A stretch of DNA of 59,615 nucleotides from Bacteroides sp. (GCA_019414665.1 DXLO01000014.1:1-59615); one strand, 5' to 3'; shown: positions 25,633 through 35,225, counted from the first letter of the stretch. The notes: generated by a model not told the origin, from the sequence alone. Numbers and translations are program-made.

Positions 25633-25959
25633 TTATTCTTCTTCTGTTTCTTCTTCTGTTGTCTGTTGTTCGTTTTCCCACTTAATGTAAAGCAGAATCA
25701 ACTGATGAAGTCCGAATGCCTTCATATTATTGTGGTAAATAACATCAATGCAAAGATCTAATAAATCTTTACAATTCTCTGTCATGGATGCGATAAGCGA
25801 ACGGACATTCAGTTTCAGCTTGTCAAGAACCGATTCATCAACAATACCGTTGCTGTCTATCAATTGTTGGAACAAGGCATATTTTTGAATTGTTTTCAGA
25901 TGTTCTTCCGATATCTCCATGCTGCGTGTGCCAGATACGTTTGTTTGTATTGTGTACAT
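25633..25959 (-). CDS. small acidic protein of unknown function
   Basis: 108 aa, not recognised. Mostly helical by eye, no signal peptide, no membrane segment; one Cys-containing helix (ENCKDLLDLCIDVIYHNNMK) and a strongly acidic tail (QQTTEEETEEE). Start at 25959 gives MYTIQTNVSGTRSMEISEE; an internal Met at residue 14 is an alternative. It stands alone between ygiQ and the large secreted protein gene, 61 bases from the latter. Confidence 0.7.
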   Translation of the reverse strand: MYTIQTNVSGTRSMEISEEHLKTIQKYALFQQLIDSNGIVDESVLDKLKLNVRSLIASMTENCKDLLDLCIDVIYHNNMKAFGLHQLILLYIKWENEQQTTEEETEEE

Positions 25960-26020
25960 AGTCTTGATTATTTTTAACGTTTACATGAGCAAAGATAAAA
26001 AATTAAATGAATAGAGAGCA

Positions 26021-28888
26021 TTATTTCTCCTCAAAAAAGTGCAGCATGGCTTTCATGACATGTGTCCGCTGGTCAGCATTCACGATACTTTCGAAAGGGA
26101 AGCCCAAAACAAAAGTACGGTACGCTCCTTTATAAGCCACTCCGGCACACTGTTTTCCTTCTGTATAACAAAATACAGGGAAAGCTTGTTCAGCTGGAAG
26201 AATACAGTCGGGGGCAGGAACAGCATACGTCTGCTCATTGGCACCACGTGGAATCTGAAACCTGATATTCGTTCCGAAAATCTCTCCCGAGCGTACATGT
26301 TTCATGCTTCCTCCGTATGTGTATTTCAAAACATTGGCGGTGAAGTTTGTATCTCCCAGCTTATTACCGATATAAGAACCGCTGATAAACAATTTTCCTC
26401 CACCTCGACAATAATTGGTAAGAGCCTGTTGCATACGGTTGCTCAAAGTGCTGTTTTCTGCTCCATAAATAATATCTACCATGTAATACGGACTTAAATC
26501 AGTAGAACCACTCTCAACAGTTTCGCTGCTGCATGACACAAACGAATAGCGTCCGGCTGTCTGGATAGCCTTACCGTGCACAAACGGATAATCGAATGTA
26601 TTTCCGGCAATCTGCATTCCTTCCAGCTCATTGCCGCTATAACCTAAACCATCTTCAGTTTCAATACCGGCTTTTGTGCGGTTAAAATTCTGCTGGTAGC
26701 CGCAAAATGCTGTCGTGCTGATGTATGGCAATCCCGGGTCGGACTGAATATCAAAACCTTGCATCATAAGGTTATTCATTGATTCCGGTCCACTTGTACG
26801 GTGAAATGCATTTACAATGAGTACTGTACCTTTACTTCTCTTTGCCTTGTAAGCCGACAAAATTTCTGAAGGGAAACTTTCACCTCCCTTATTTACAGCG
26901 GTAACCTTAAAACTATAAACCAGTCCTGGTTCTGCTTTTACAGTAAAACTGGTCCCTTTTACGTATGTTCCGTTGTCGAATCCACCATATCCGATACGCG
27001 TATAAACCACATATCCCTGAGCTTTTGCTGTTGGTTCCAACGGGTCTTCTGTTGGAATCCAGCGCAGTTCGAATGTATTTTTCTTCTTTCCTTCAGTCAC
27101 TGCAAAATGGCTGACTGGCAACGGCTGAACTGTATAGTTGCTATGATGCATTTCTGCGAGGTATTTCAATATCGATTTGTAAACAGAACGTGCTACCGTA
27201 AATTTAAATTCCGGTTCATAGCCCAGTTTCAAATCGGCGAAATTCTGATGCGAAAGTGTTTCGAGTATCATCGATGGTACAGCTGGCAGACGAGTTTCGC
27301 TATAGTTTCGGTTCCACATGCTGCGTCGTGCCCACTGTATACCAAAGCGTGAACTGATATCTTTTTGCAATCCGGTCAGTACCATGTCTGTCAAGTCGCG
27401 TGATGCATAACGTGAAATCCCGCAGTTTACCTTTCCGTCGTTGAAATTGGTTGTATAGATACCCAGTGAGCCAACCAGCGCATCGTCAGTCTTGAATCCG
27501 GCGTCACTATGCATGGCAAAGGTCAGTTCGAAAGGAACTTTCAGACCTTTTTCCGTGGGATTGAACACCGAACCTCCACTTAGGTAGTTGGTCATCAGTG
27601 AACGTGCATTGATATCATCATTATAATCGTTTTCCCCCTGACTCTTGCTGTATACCTCGTATGGCATTCCTGCCCATTGCCCCCAGTAACGTGCTCCTTC
27701 CAGGTAACGTGGTACTCCGCTGACGTTTCCGCCGCGAATGATATTTCCCATACCACCTCCAAAGCGGACAGCGTCGGCGCAAACTACACCTTTTTGCGAA
27801 CTTTCGTTACTCAGTACTACCATACCGTAATCGTTTCCCCCTTTGTCGAATTCGAATGTACCCAGATACACCCACGTTCCGCCACCCATTTGCTGGTTGA
27901 CTTTAAATTCGGTGACGCCTCCTTTATGGAATACCAGATATTTGGCATCCGAAACACTCTGAGGCAAAGTTTGATAACTTATATATACAGCATATTTTCC
28001 TGTTTCAGGAATATTGGGAATCCATTCAGCAAAAGCTTTTTCTGGTTTTGAGAGGGTAGAGATAAAGCGTGCCGTACCGTCGCGGAACGGATTATAGTTG
28101 TCAGGATATCGGAGATATTTCTGAGCAAACCCCGGTTGCGAGGTGGTCTTCCATACATTTTTTTTGTAATTCTTTTCGAAGTACCGGCTGCCGGGAGTAC
28201 ATGTATTATTGTCCACTATCACCTCATTCTTTTGCCAGTCGCGCTCACGTGGTGTAAAAACAACTGCTCCGGCGTTTTCGAGCATCGGAATAAGATAAGG
28301 TACTACGATAGACTGAGTATACAAATCTTCGGTAGTACCGAACAAGCGTGGACGCTGCCAGCGCCATTCGTTACGGTCGTTCTTATAAAATTTTCCGTGA
28401 CTTTGCCATACGGCAATATGCCGGTCCTGTAATCCCTGACTGATTTTGAACGGTTTCGAGATATTCTGCGTCCATGCATCACCTTTATATTCTATTTTTC
28501 CATACAGACGTTCCTTGTCCTTTCCCTTCTTGCGCAGAAAGTTAGGTATCAGATTTTCTATAGGCTGACCGTCAGCATACAGAGTTATCCGATAGTAATT
28601 TACGGGTCCAGGCAATAACTGTTTCAGAGAGCGGTAAATAGCCTGTGTGTTTTCTTCTGTAAAAGGCTGGTAACCAAAATTATCATTGGCATATACTTGC
28701 AAAGTCTTGTGCTCATGATCGACTGTAAAGTGGTCGAGTTTGCATGTACCGATATTTGCATAACTCGTCTGGTAATTAATGAAATAGTCCGTCAAGCGTT
28801 GTTCAATATTTTTTTCCAAGCTTTGAGCCGGTAAATTACCTGAAACACAAAGCAACAGGCAGATATATGCAAGAAAAAATCGTTTCAT
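26021..28888 (-). CDS. large secreted protein: amidase-like core, golvesin/xanthan-lyase-type domain, FN3
   Basis: 955 aa from the ATG at 28888 (the frame opens at 28915, but a -7 promoter motif covers that point). Signal peptide at residues 1-20. An N-acetylmuramoyl-L-alanine-amidase-like fold seems to be split: AVWQSHGKFY, LIPMLENAGAVVFTPRERDW and later FAMHSDAGFK and ILETLSHQNF. Inserted between them is a golvesin/xanthan-lyase-like beta domain (EWIPNIPETGKYAVYISYQT, ADAVRFGGGMGNI). Then a fibronectin-III-like domain (ELRWIPTEDP ... YSFKVTAVNKGGESFPSE) and an alpha/beta C-terminal domain (GTVLIVNAFHRTSGPESMNN). Such proteins are annotated in Bacteroides as putative xanthan lyase; peptidoglycan amidase activity is my inference. 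Confidence 0.8.
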   Translation of the reverse strand: MKRFFLAYICLLLCVSGNLPAQSLEKNIEQRLTDYFINYQTSYANIGTCKLDHFTVDHEHKTLQVYANDNFGYQPFTEENTQAIYRSLKQLLPGPVNYYRITLYADGQPIENLIPNFLRKKGKDKERLYGKIEYKGDAWTQNISKPFKISQGLQDRHIAVWQSHGKFYKNDRNEWRWQRPRLFGTTEDLYTQSIVVPYLIPMLENAGAVVFTPRERDWQKNEVIVDNNTCTPGSRYFEKNYKKNVWKTTSQPGFAQKYLRYPDNYNPFRDGTARFISTLSKPEKAFAEWIPNIPETGKYAVYISYQTLPQSVSDAKYLVFHKGGVTEFKVNQQMGGGTWVYLGTFEFDKGGNDYGMVVLSNESSQKGVVCADAVRFGGGMGNIIRGGNVSGVPRYLEGARYWGQWAGMPYEVYSKSQGENDYNDDINARSLMTNYLSGGSVFNPTEKGLKVPFELTFAMHSDAGFKTDDALVGSLGIYTTNFNDGKVNCGISRYASRDLTDMVLTGLQKDISSRFGIQWARRSMWNRNYSETRLPAVPSMILETLSHQNFADLKLGYEPEFKFTVARSVYKSILKYLAEMHHSNYTVQPLPVSHFAVTEGKKKNTFELRWIPTEDPLEPTAKAQGYVVYTRIGYGGFDNGTYVKGTSFTVKAEPGLVYSFKVTAVNKGGESFPSEILSAYKAKRSKGTVLIVNAFHRTSGPESMNNLMMQGFDIQSDPGLPYISTTAFCGYQQNFNRTKAGIETEDGLGYSGNELEGMQIAGNTFDYPFVHGKAIQTAGRYSFVSCSSETVESGSTDLSPYYMVDIIYGAENSTLSNRMQQALTNYCRGGGKLFISGSYIGNKLGDTNFTANVLKYTYGGSMKHVRSGEIFGTNIRFQIPRGANEQTYAVPAPDCILPAEQAFPVFCYTEGKQCAGVAYKGAYRTFVLGFPFESIVNADQRTHVMKAMLHFFEEK

Positions 28889-28912
28889 AATGTAAGTTTT
28901 TATGTTGAGGGA

Positions 28913-28920
28913 CAAACTTA
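28913..28920 (-). promoter_or_regulatory. -7 element of the large secreted protein gene
   Basis: TAAGTTTG on the minus strand, 24 bases before the ATG at 28888; -33 element not clear. It overlaps the alternative start at 28915, arguing against it. Confidence 0.4.
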
Positions 28921-29139
28921 CGGAAAATCTGTGGAATAACCTTGTGAAACGGAGGAAATGATGCTAAAAGTCTTGATGTCAAAGTTGATATGATGTTGCA
29001 TCAATCGGTTATTCTGTATATAGTTATGTTATCAATAATAGTTTTAAACTCGGCTTCAGGTTAGTTTTTTTATTGCTTGTGTAAGTGGAAAATTAAATTT
29101 CATATCCAGTATTTGGACTAACATACATCACACATCTAC

Positions 29140-29440
29140 GGATAGTGACGTGAGAATACAAGAAAGCCAATACCGTACGTCTGTGTGCCGATGATGTGCT
29201 AACATGTAAGAAACTCGTTACCTACCACGACAGTTACGCAAAAGCAATGGAAAAATACGGTTTTGCAACGAGGTGTACGTGGCTCAGAAGCACGGCATAC
29301 GACAACAGCTCAATACTACCGTGATTTCTTGTACTTTGCATCGAAGGGAAGCCCATTGGAGAGTGGCTCAAGGAGCAGTTCGACAAGTTGTTTACAACTA
29401 TACGGAAAAAGCTTTATACAGTTTTAAGACAGAAAAGGAA
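29140..29440 (+). pseudogene. remnant of a Mob/Pre-type plasmid mobilization (relaxase) gene
   Basis: Plus-strand reading across frames gives KKANTVRLCADDVLTCKKLV, TYHDSYAKAMEKYG, then after a frameshift QRGVRGSEARHTTTAQYYRD and, after another, a charged helix GEWLKEQFDKLFTTIRKK. This matches the middle of Bacteroides MobV/Pre mobilization proteins; the catalytic N terminus is absent. It is a dead fragment of a mobilizable element or transposon. The open frame 29273-29593 that overlaps it mixes frames and is not a gene. Bases 28921-29139 show nothing. Confidence 0.7.
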
Positions 29441-29492
29441 TCAAATATAAGAATTAATTTACTTAGTCTTAATCGAAAAGGAATAGTCAAAA

Positions 29493-29524
29493 ATTGGTTA
29501 GGTTACTTATTATCAGTATCTTTG
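29493..29524 (+). promoter_or_regulatory. promoter of the TonB_C/WG-repeat gene
   Basis: ATTG (29493-29496), 20 bases, TATCTTTG (29517-29524); the start codon at 29547 is 22 bases downstream. Confidence 0.55.
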
Positions 29525-29546
29525 AGTATCATCAAGATGAAAGATT

Positions 29547-31178
29547 ATGAAAAAGTTTCTGTTCATATTGTGTTCATTGGTCGTTATCAGTAAGCTTACC
29601 GCACAAAACAGCGATTATACAGACATATCCGCATTGCTGGAACACAAAATCTGGAATGTACAATTACCAAAAGGTAGGCAATATGCTATGAAGATGGAAT
29701 TTCGTGATGCAGGATGGAAAATGACTTTTTTATATGATGAGAAGAAAACAGAAACATTTTATTCTTATTCTTTATGTGGAGATACAATCAAGGTTTTTGA
29801 GTCAAGGAAAAAGTATATCATTCAAGAACTGACAGACAGCACTTTGGTTTTCCAATATCTGCCGGATAGCTTGACGATGGGAGTCGGCTCTGTCAAATGT
29901 GTAACAGACAACAGTATTGAAGGACAGCGTAAGAACGAAGAACGGCTGGACAGTATCTGGCGTAAAGAGGAAATTTGGAACATGGGTGTTACAATGATAA
30001 CCGGAGAACCTGTTAAAGATTTATCCACGATAGAACCTCCACGATGGGCTGTTTGGGATTATGATCTGACAAAATACTATGTTGCCAAGATGAAATACCC
30101 GGAAGAATTGCTGAAAAAGAACAGGGCGGGGTATTCTGTAGTGATGTTTTCCATTGATACTTTGGGATTGCCACGTGCTATCAATATTTTGACAACCAAA
30201 TATAAAGATTTCGACAAGGAAGTCATTAGATTGACCAAAGAACTTCCGCACTGCCTACCATGTCGGGACAAGAACGGGAAGCGTATGGAATGTCTATACA
30301 CAGTATATGTCCCATTTCTGCCACAACACTATAAAGACAGAGTAAGAAAAGACAGTATTTGGGAAGAAGAACAGAAACATTGCTTTGTGGAATGGGAATC
30401 ACCATCTCGTTTCATGGATGGAAATCCAAGGACTATACAAAATTATATAGACGAAAGACTTGTGTACGACCCGAGTTTGTTAGGTAATAAAGAACAGGTG
30501 AGAGGATTTTATAAAGTAAAAATAAATTCGTATGGAGAAGTATCCGAAGTTGATGTTTTCCGTAGCTGCGGCATACATGAGTGGGACGCGCAAGTTGTGG
30601 ATATTATCAAAGGTATGCCCCGATGGACACCTGCCATCAGTTATTATGGCAAAAGCAAATACCGGGAGTCTATATGGACCATGAACGTTTTCTTCAGGAA
30701 GACAAAAGGCAAACTGATTGCTCATACATTTGAGAAAAATCTTGAGACAGGTGTTCCCGTATGCTTCCTGAATGAACGGGGAGATACCATTGTGCCATAC
30801 GGCAAGTATAATTACTGTCAAATAAATCGTGTCAAAAATTTAGTTTTCGCATACGAAAACAAGCAAGATACCCGGATTGTCTGCTTGAATGGTCAAGGCG
30901 AAGAACTGTTCTACGTCTTTCAGTATGACAATGGACCGGATAAACTTCGGGAAGGACTGTTTCGTATAACGGATGAAAACGGACTGATTGGCTTCGCTGA
31001 TTCTTTAGGGAATATAGTTATAAAGCCCCAATTCAAATTTGCCTTCCCTTTTGAGAATGGCAAGGCAAAGGTTACATTTTCAGGAGAAAGTAAGGTCGTT
31101 CCTGATTCTAAAGATGAAAAATATTACTGGGATAGTCCCGACTGGTATTATATAGATACGAATGGCAAAATTTTATAG
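29547..31178 (+). CDS. secreted protein with two TonB C-terminal-like domains and WG repeat
   Basis: 543 aa. Signal peptide at residues 1-19 (VVISKLTAQ). After an unknown strand-rich N-terminal part (20-160), two TonB_C-like domains are visible: about 177-250 (YYVAKMKYPEELLKKNRAGY, FSIDTLGLPRAINILTTKY) and about 300-370 (GFYKVKINSYGEVSEVDVFR, MPRWTPAISYYG). A WG/KWG-type repeat closes the protein (about 469-540, GLFRITDENGLIGFADSLGN, VIKPQFKFAFPFENGKAKV). There is no transmembrane anchor or proline-rich linker, so it is not an ordinary TonB. Single gene beside a relaxase remnant, so probably an accessory acquisition. Function unknown. Confidence 0.8.
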   Translation: MKKFLFILCSLVVISKLTAQNSDYTDISALLEHKIWNVQLPKGRQYAMKMEFRDAGWKMTFLYDEKKTETFYSYSLCGDTIKVFESRKKYIIQELTDSTLVFQYLPDSLTMGVGSVKCVTDNSIEGQRKNEERLDSIWRKEEIWNMGVTMITGEPVKDLSTIEPPRWAVWDYDLTKYYVAKMKYPEELLKKNRAGYSVVMFSIDTLGLPRAINILTTKYKDFDKEVIRLTKELPHCLPCRDKNGKRMECLYTVYVPFLPQHYKDRVRKDSIWEEEQKHCFVEWESPSRFMDGNPRTIQNYIDERLVYDPSLLGNKEQVRGFYKVKINSYGEVSEVDVFRSCGIHEWDAQVVDIIKGMPRWTPAISYYGKSKYRESIWTMNVFFRKTKGKLIAHTFEKNLETGVPVCFLNERGDTIVPYGKYNYCQINRVKNLVFAYENKQDTRIVCLNGQGEELFYVFQYDNGPDKLREGLFRITDENGLIGFADSLGNIVIKPQFKFAFPFENGKAKVTFSGESKVVPDSKDEKYYWDSPDWYYIDTNGKIL

Positions 31179-31252
31179 GGTTTATTGCTAACTTTAGCCC
31201 TTACCTCAACTTTTCTTATCTAATGCACCGAATACCATATAGGCCTTGATTC

Positions 31253-32212
31253 TTATAAAATCACATTATGCTGATTTTCTGATTGTCTTCTGAAAATCTG
31301 TGCTGCGATGCTGCCTGAAAAGTTGTGCCATACCGAGAACATGGCTCCAGGTACGGCTGCCATGGGAAAAAAGGTAAAATGGGTGGCAGCAAGTGAAGTT
31401 GCCAGACCGGAATTCTGCATACCGACCTCGATGGCAATGGCCGAACGTTTAGACGGTTCGCTTCCGGTTATGGCAGAAAGGCCGTATCCTAAGACTAGTC
31501 CGAATACGTTATGCAGAATTACTGCTACAGCTACTATCAGGCTACATGTAAGGATGCTGGTCGCGTTGTGCGCTACGATGATGCCGATGATGAAGGCAAT
31601 GGATAAGGTAGAAATCATCGGTAGCAACGGCACTATCCGTCGGGTAGTCCGCTGGAAGTAATGATTGGCAGCCACTCCTAGTACGATGGGTACTATCACC
31701 ACTTGTACGATACTTAAGAACATGCCTGCTACGTCTACTTCCACCGATTCACCGGCAAGTAACCATACGAGGGCAGGTGTCATGATGGGAGCCAGCAGGG
31801 TAGAAACTCCGGTCATAGCTACACTCAGGGCTACATCACCTTTGGCCAGGTAGCAGATAACGTTGCTGGCCGTACCTCCCGGACAACATCCTACGAGGAT
31901 TACTCCTAAGGCGAGTTCTTCCGGCAAAGACAGTAACTTACAGAGTAGCCACGCCAGTGAGGGCATGATAAGAAACTGCGCCAGTTCGCCGACGAGAATG
32001 TCTTTCGGATGCTGTAAGACCGGTCTGAAGTCGGACGGACGGAGTGTTAGTCCCATGCCGAACATCACCACGCCCAGCATTGGTGTGATGGCCGAAGTGT
32101 CTATCCAGGCGAACGAAGAAGGCAAAAAGAGGGCCACAGCCGTCACTAGCACTACCACAAAGGTAATATGGGCGGCAATCCATGTAGATAGTTGGATGAG
32201 TTTATTTTTCAT
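31253..32212 (-). CDS. bile acid:sodium symporter (BASS) family transporter
   Basis: 319 aa from the ATG at about 32212; an in-frame TTG at 32239 lies inside the promoter and is unlikely. About nine to ten hydrophobic helices. Family signatures: TPMLGVVMFGMGLTLRPSDF, LVGCCPGGTASNVICYLAKG and RSAIAIEVGMQNSGLATSLA. BASS members move bile acids, pantoate, pyruvate or other organic anions with sodium; the substrate here cannot be told. In gut Bacteroidetes such a gene is common. No neighbours suggest a pathway. Confidence 0.93.
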   Translation of the reverse strand: MKNKLIQLSTWIAAHITFVVVLVTAVALFLPSSFAWIDTSAITPMLGVVMFGMGLTLRPSDFRPVLQHPKDILVGELAQFLIMPSLAWLLCKLLSLPEELALGVILVGCCPGGTASNVICYLAKGDVALSVAMTGVSTLLAPIMTPALVWLLAGESVEVDVAGMFLSIVQVVIVPIVLGVAANHYFQRTTRRIVPLLPMISTLSIAFIIGIIVAHNATSILTCSLIVAVAVILHNVFGLVLGYGLSAITGSEPSKRSAIAIEVGMQNSGLATSLAATHFTFFPMAAVPGAMFSVWHNFSGSIAAQIFRRQSENQHNVIL

Positions 32213-32236
32213 TGTTGTTGTCTCAAAAATTGTCTG

Positions 32237-32244
32237 CAAAGTTA
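32237..32244 (-). promoter_or_regulatory. -7 element of the BASS transporter gene
   Basis: TAACTTTG on the minus strand about 25 bases before the ATG at 32212; it overlaps the alternative TTG start. Confidence 0.4.
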
Positions 32245-32436
32245 CAAAATTTCATGTGAATCTTGACGTGTATGTTTGTCTTGTCGAAAGCACTGTCTGT
32301 CAACTTCCGGTGAATCGAAGACGGGAAATAAATTATTGCAGATATTTTGATTAAAAATTCAGCATCTTTTCTCCAAAATATCATGAAGTTTTAGAGAAAA
32401 TTTGTACAAAAAGAAAAAGGAACTTCCTGATGAATT

Positions 32437-32478
32437 ATAAAAACAAAACGTCCCGTGTGAAAAAGCACACAGGACGTT
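32437..32478 (-). terminator. terminator of the acyltransferase operon
   Basis: ACGTCCCGTGTG (32448-32459) and CACACAGGACGT (32466-32477) around a six-base loop, one mismatch; followed on the minus strand by TTTTGTTTTT. It is 22 bases from the stop at 32500. Confidence 0.9.
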
Positions 32479-32499
32479 GTATATAAAGACTATACATTG

Positions 32500-33057
32500 T
32501 CAGTCTATATCGCCTAAGACGAATTTGTGAGGATGTTTTCCTTTGAAATCTTTGAAATACAGTTTGATTTCGCGCATATCCTTGTCTATATCCCCGCTGG
32601 GTATGATATACTTGCCTGCTGTTATACATTTCTTTTCGTAATCGATACCGATCAGTACGATAGGAATGTTTGCCCCTAATGCTATGTAATAGAATCCCTT
32701 TTTCCAGTTCGGGTTAGGAGAGCGGGTTCCTTCAGGGGTGATGGCAAGATGAAATTTCTCGCTGGCGTTTACTTGCTTGATGACTTGATCTACCATTGAG
32801 GTACGTTTGTCACGATGTACGGGGATTCCTCCCATCCAGCGGAACAAAATACCCAACGGAAAGAAGAACCATTCTTTTTTCATCATGAATCCCGACTCAC
32901 GACCTATGGCACTGATAAACAGCTTGCCGATAAACAGGTCCCAGTTCGTGGTGTGAGGGGCTGCACAGATAATGCACTTGTCGAAATCAGGGACGGAAAC
33001 TTCAGCTTTCCATCCCAGTATCTTGTGGTAGATAAAGCTGCAAATGGCTTGTTTCAT
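32500..33057 (-). CDS. PlsC-like 1-acyl-glycerol-3-phosphate acyltransferase
   Basis: 185 aa. Acyltransferase motifs of the PlsC family: HTTNWD (HX4D) at about residues 35-40, then GGIPVHRDKR and PEGTRSPNPNWKKGFYYIA. It probably transfers an acyl group in phospholipid synthesis; the short length and the position away from other lipid genes leave the exact acceptor open. Five bases after the stop of the upstream 90-aa gene, so both are co-transcribed, with a terminator downstream. Confidence 0.9.
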   Translation of the reverse strand: MKQAICSFIYHKILGWKAEVSVPDFDKCIICAAPHTTNWDLFIGKLFISAIGRESGFMMKKEWFFFPLGILFRWMGGIPVHRDKRTSMVDQVIKQVNASEKFHLAITPEGTRSPNPNWKKGFYYIALGANIPIVLIGIDYEKKCITAGKYIIPSGDIDKDMREIKLYFKDFKGKHPHKFVLGDID

Positions 33058-33062
33058 GCTCT

Positions 33063-33335
33063 TTATTTACCCAGTTCTTCCAATTTTTTGAAAATAGTTT
33101 GTGTACCGTTGTTAAAGTCTTCTTTCAGTTTCTTATAGAAGCCTTTTACATTACCCGGTTCAGTATGGCTGATGCGGCTGATGATGTCCTGACGGAGATT
33201 GACTGCCTGAAGGAACAATTTGCTCAGTTCTTCACGGTTTTCATCTTTGGCATTCATGCTTTCTACGATACACAGACCTGCGATAAGGTCGGAAATATAA
33301 TTGACGTTCTTTTTTAAATTTCTTCTACTAGCCAT
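33063..33335 (-). CDS. small conserved helical protein of unknown function
   Basis: 90 aa, not recognised beyond a feeling that it is conserved in Bacteroides. Basic N terminus (MASRRNLKKNVNYISDLIAG), one Cys, otherwise two to three amphipathic helices; no signal peptide. First gene of a two-gene operon with the PlsC-like acyltransferase. A short AT-rich region separates it from the divergent PPi-PFK gene. Confidence 0.75.
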   Translation of the reverse strand: MASRRNLKKNVNYISDLIAGLCIVESMNAKDENREELSKLFLQAVNLRQDIISRISHTEPGNVKGFYKKLKEDFNNGTQTIFKKLEELGK

Positions 33336-33480
33336 AGTTTTATTGTTTTAATGGGTTAATAAAATAGATTGATTACGGGGTAAAGATAACATTTTTTTTG
33401 CATACGTTTTCATATTTCCGAAAAAAAGGCGAAATTTGCCATACCGAAATTTATACACCTTATATAAATTAAAAACAATT

Positions 33481-35124
33481 ATGACAAAAAGCGCATTACA
33501 AATTGCAAGAGCTGCTTATCAGCCAAAATTGCCTAAGGCATTGAAGGGTGCTGTAAAGGTACAGGAAGGAGAACCTACACAGTCGGTTGCCGATCAGGAA
33601 GAAATCAAGAAATTGTTCCCGAATACTTACGGCATGCCGTTGATTAAATTTGTTGAAGGAGAAGAAAAAGAATATGCTCCTATGAACGTGGGAGTAATTT
33701 TGTCTGGTGGTCAGGCTCCTGGTGGACACAATGTAATCTCTGGTTTGTTTGATGGCGTAAAGAAATTGAACCCTGCAAACAAATTGTATGGTTTCATCCT
33801 GGGTCCTGGTGGATTGGTTGACCACAAATATATGGAACTGACAGCTGATATTATCGACGAATACCGTAACACTGGTGGTTTCGATATCATCGGTTCTGGT
33901 CGTACTAAACTGGAAAAAGAAGATCAGTTCGAAAAAGGTTATGAAATCTTGAAAGAATTGGGTATCAAAGCATTGGTTATCATCGGTGGTGATGACTCTA
34001 ATACAAATGCTTGTGTATTGGCTGAATATTATGCAGCTAAGAACTATGGTATCCAGGTTATCGGCTGTCCGAAGACTATCGACGGTGACTTGAAGAACGA
34101 CATGATTGAAACTTCATTCGGTTTTGATACAGCTTGTAAGACTTATGCTGAAGTTATCGGTAACATTCAGCGTGACTGTAACTCAGCTCGCAAGTACTGG
34201 CACTTTATCAAACTGATGGGACGTTCTGCTTCTCACATCGCTTTGGAATGTGCTTTGCAGGTTCAGCCTAATGTATGTATCATCTCTGAAGAAGTTGAAA
34301 CTAAGAATATGTCTTTGGATGATGTAGTAACATATATTGCTCAGGTTGTTGCTGACCGTGCTGCTGCAGGAAACAACTTCGGTACAGTATTGATTCCGGA
34401 AGGTTTGATCGAATTCATCCCTGCTATGAAGCGTCTGATCGCTGAATTGAACGACTTCTTGGCTGCTAACGGTGAAGAATTCAACAACATCAAACGTTCT
34501 AAACAGCGTGAATACATCATCAGCAAGCTGACTCCGGAAAATGCTGCTATCTACGCTTCTCTGCCGGAAGGTGTTGCTCGTCAGTTGTCTTTGGATCGTG
34601 ACCCGCACGGAAACGTTCAGGTTTCATTGATCGAAACTGAAAAACTGTTGTCTGAAATGGTTGCTACTAAGTTGGCAGCATGGAAAGAAGAAGGTAAATA
34701 TGTTGGTAAGTTTGCTGCTCAGCACCACTTCTTCGGTTACGAAGGACGTTGCGCTGCTCCATCTAACTTCGATGCTGACTATTGCTACTCTTTGGGTTAC
34801 ACTGCATCTATGTTGATTGCTAACGGTAAGACTGGTTATATGTCATCAGTTCGTAACACTACTGCTCCGGCTGCTGAATGGATTGCAGGTGGTGTGCCTA
34901 TCACAATGATGATGAACATGGAACGCCGTCACGGTGAAATGAAACCGGTTATCCAGAAAGCTCTGGTTAAGTTGGATGGTGCTCCGTTCAAGGCTTTCGC
35001 TGCTCAGCGTGAAACTTGGGCTAAGGAAACTGCTTATGTTTATCCGGGTCCGATCCAGTACTTTGGTCCTACTGAAGTTTGCGATCAGCCGACTAAGACT
35101 TTGCAGCTTGAACAAGCAAAATAA
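33481..35124 (+). CDS. pfp: diphosphate--fructose-6-phosphate 1-phosphotransferase (PPi-PFK)
   Basis: 547 aa from the ATG at 33481 (MTKSALQIARAAYQ); the frame opens 45 bases earlier, without support. Long-type PPi-dependent phosphofructokinase: VILSGGQAPGGHNVISGLF, LVIIGGDDSNTNACVLAEYY (the GGDD of PPi enzymes instead of the GGDG of ATP enzymes), GCPKTIDGDLKND, MGRSASHIALECALQ and the C-terminal YEGRCAAPSNFDADYCYSLG. It catalyses the reversible phosphorylation of fructose 6-phosphate with pyrophosphate. The codon use looks strongly biased, as for a highly expressed gene. A strong terminator follows. Confidence 0.96.
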   Translation: MTKSALQIARAAYQPKLPKALKGAVKVQEGEPTQSVADQEEIKKLFPNTYGMPLIKFVEGEEKEYAPMNVGVILSGGQAPGGHNVISGLFDGVKKLNPANKLYGFILGPGGLVDHKYMELTADIIDEYRNTGGFDIIGSGRTKLEKEDQFEKGYEILKELGIKALVIIGGDDSNTNACVLAEYYAAKNYGIQVIGCPKTIDGDLKNDMIETSFGFDTACKTYAEVIGNIQRDCNSARKYWHFIKLMGRSASHIALECALQVQPNVCIISEEVETKNMSLDDVVTYIAQVVADRAAAGNNFGTVLIPEGLIEFIPAMKRLIAELNDFLAANGEEFNNIKRSKQREYIISKLTPENAAIYASLPEGVARQLSLDRDPHGNVQVSLIETEKLLSEMVATKLAAWKEEGKYVGKFAAQHHFFGYEGRCAAPSNFDADYCYSLGYTASMLIANGKTGYMSSVRNTTAPAAEWIAGGVPITMMMNMERRHGEMKPVIQKALVKLDGAPFKAFAAQRETWAKETAYVYPGPIQYFGPTEVCDQPTKTLQLEQAK

Positions 35125-35149
35125 TAATTGCTTATAAATAAAGAAATCT

Positions 35150-35206
35150 GTCATTGCCTTCTCTGCCTGTCTGTGACTGGCAGAGAGGTGCAGTGACTAT
35201 TTTTTA
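35150..35206 (+). terminator. terminator of pfp
   Basis: Long stem of about 18 pairs (GTCATTGCCTTCTCTGCC against GGCAGAGAGGTGCAGTGAC) with an 11-base loop and the tail TATTTTTTAA. Confidence 0.9.
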
Positions 35207-35225
35207 ATGTAACTGGATAGAACCT

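Noticed and set aside
29273..29593. Plus-strand open frame of 106 codons
   Set aside because: It mixes frames of the mobilization-gene remnant and runs into the next gene's signal peptide in another frame.
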